This document shows positions 21,730 to 21,915 of a stretch of DNA of 21,915 nt, in pieces. The translations under genes and the position numbers were made by a program. The notes below the pieces were generated by a model that saw only the letters and a program-made list of their open reading frames with translations, did no database searches and was not told where the DNA came from. The stretch comes from JAZGDL01 sp036477795. Lineage in GTDB: Bacteria; Planctomycetota; Phycisphaerae; UBA1845. Within the stretch, counting starts at the first letter, position 1, and the number at the start of each line of letters is the position of its first letter. The DNA is taken from the NCBI GenBank assembly GCA_036477795.1, contig JAZGDL010000434.1, positions 1 through 21,915 of the forward strand, given 5' to 3'.

Positions 21730-21915
21730 GCAGGCTGAAGGCCTGCTCTATAATAGCCGGGGGCAAGCGTAGCGCCGCCCCCGGATGGCGCCGCCACCGA
21801 ACCACCCGACCCTGAAAGGGTCGTATATTCTCTGCGGCGTGTGCGACGGGACGTTTATGCGACCCCTACAGGGTCGAATGGAACGGGTGTTGGGGTTACC
21901 GTGGGCGGCGTCCCG
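21730..21915. repeat. Cluster of four hairpins at the right edge, dispersed-element type
   Basis: Hairpins: GCAGGC-TGAAG-GCCTGC (21730-21746); CCGGGGGC / GCCCCCGG around AAGCGTAGCGCC (21757-21784); CGACCCT-GAA-AGGGTCG (21807-21823); CGACCC-CTACA-GGGTCG (21860-21876). The last two share arms and bracket about 36 bases. No open frame with recognisable protein features crosses the region. I recall similar strings from planctomycete intergenic DNA. The element continues beyond the window. Confidence 0.7.

Overview
The window looks like a piece of a Planctomycetota chromosome, probably of the Phycisphaerae type. The basis is two type IV pilin-like proteins with H-X9-DG-like tails, two giant secreted proteins with DUF4215 (myxococcal) cysteine repeats, GC-rich codon use, and an exceptional load of short palindromic and tandem repeats of kinds I recall from planctomycete genomes. 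No rRNA, tRNA, CRISPR array, transposase or integrase gene was found.

Layout. (1) Positions 1-6524, plus strand: the tail of a possible gene, an alkaline-phosphatase-superfamily (sulfatase-like) enzyme, a pseudopilin 10 bases behind it, and a 1335-residue secreted protein with a lamin-tail-like start, seven DUF4215 repeats and a distinctive C-terminal domain. (2) Positions 6541-10912: a sugar-modification block. A DegT-family aminotransferase (minus) is divergent from a Gfo/Idh/MocA oxidoreductase and a GT4-type glycosyltransferase (plus). The first two resemble the WbpE/WbpB pair that makes 3-amino sugars on nucleotide carriers. (3) Positions 11309-12382: a second pseudopilin, closed by a hairpin. 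(4) Positions 12539-16877, minus strand: a secreted GH13 amylase followed by an SGLT-like sodium/solute symporter, which together look like an alpha-glucan degradation and uptake unit. (5) Positions 17229-21533, minus strand: a 1434-residue secreted protein with its own promoter and terminator. It carries a duplicated beta-type domain, nine DUF4215 units, ten 27-residue cysteine repeats, and the same C-terminal domain as the first giant protein. (6) Positions 21534-21915: leader, promoter and a dense palindrome cluster that runs off the edge.

The most striking property is repeat invasion of coding sequence. At least a dozen short palindromic elements and three kinds of degenerate tandem arrays (7-base, 8-base and GGTC types) are scattered between genes and also sit in frame inside them: in the sulfatase-like gene, in the aminotransferase (three places) and in the oxidoreductase, while an array abuts the start of the glycosyltransferase. 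One element exists both intact (16985-17006) and split open by an 8-base-period array (6752-6819). The 7- and 8-base units are not multiples of three and lie inside or directly before the start codons of all three sugar genes. They could act as a switch of surface-glycan genes or be selfish elements tolerated in protein loops. These ideas are inference; the repeats themselves are read directly from the sequence.
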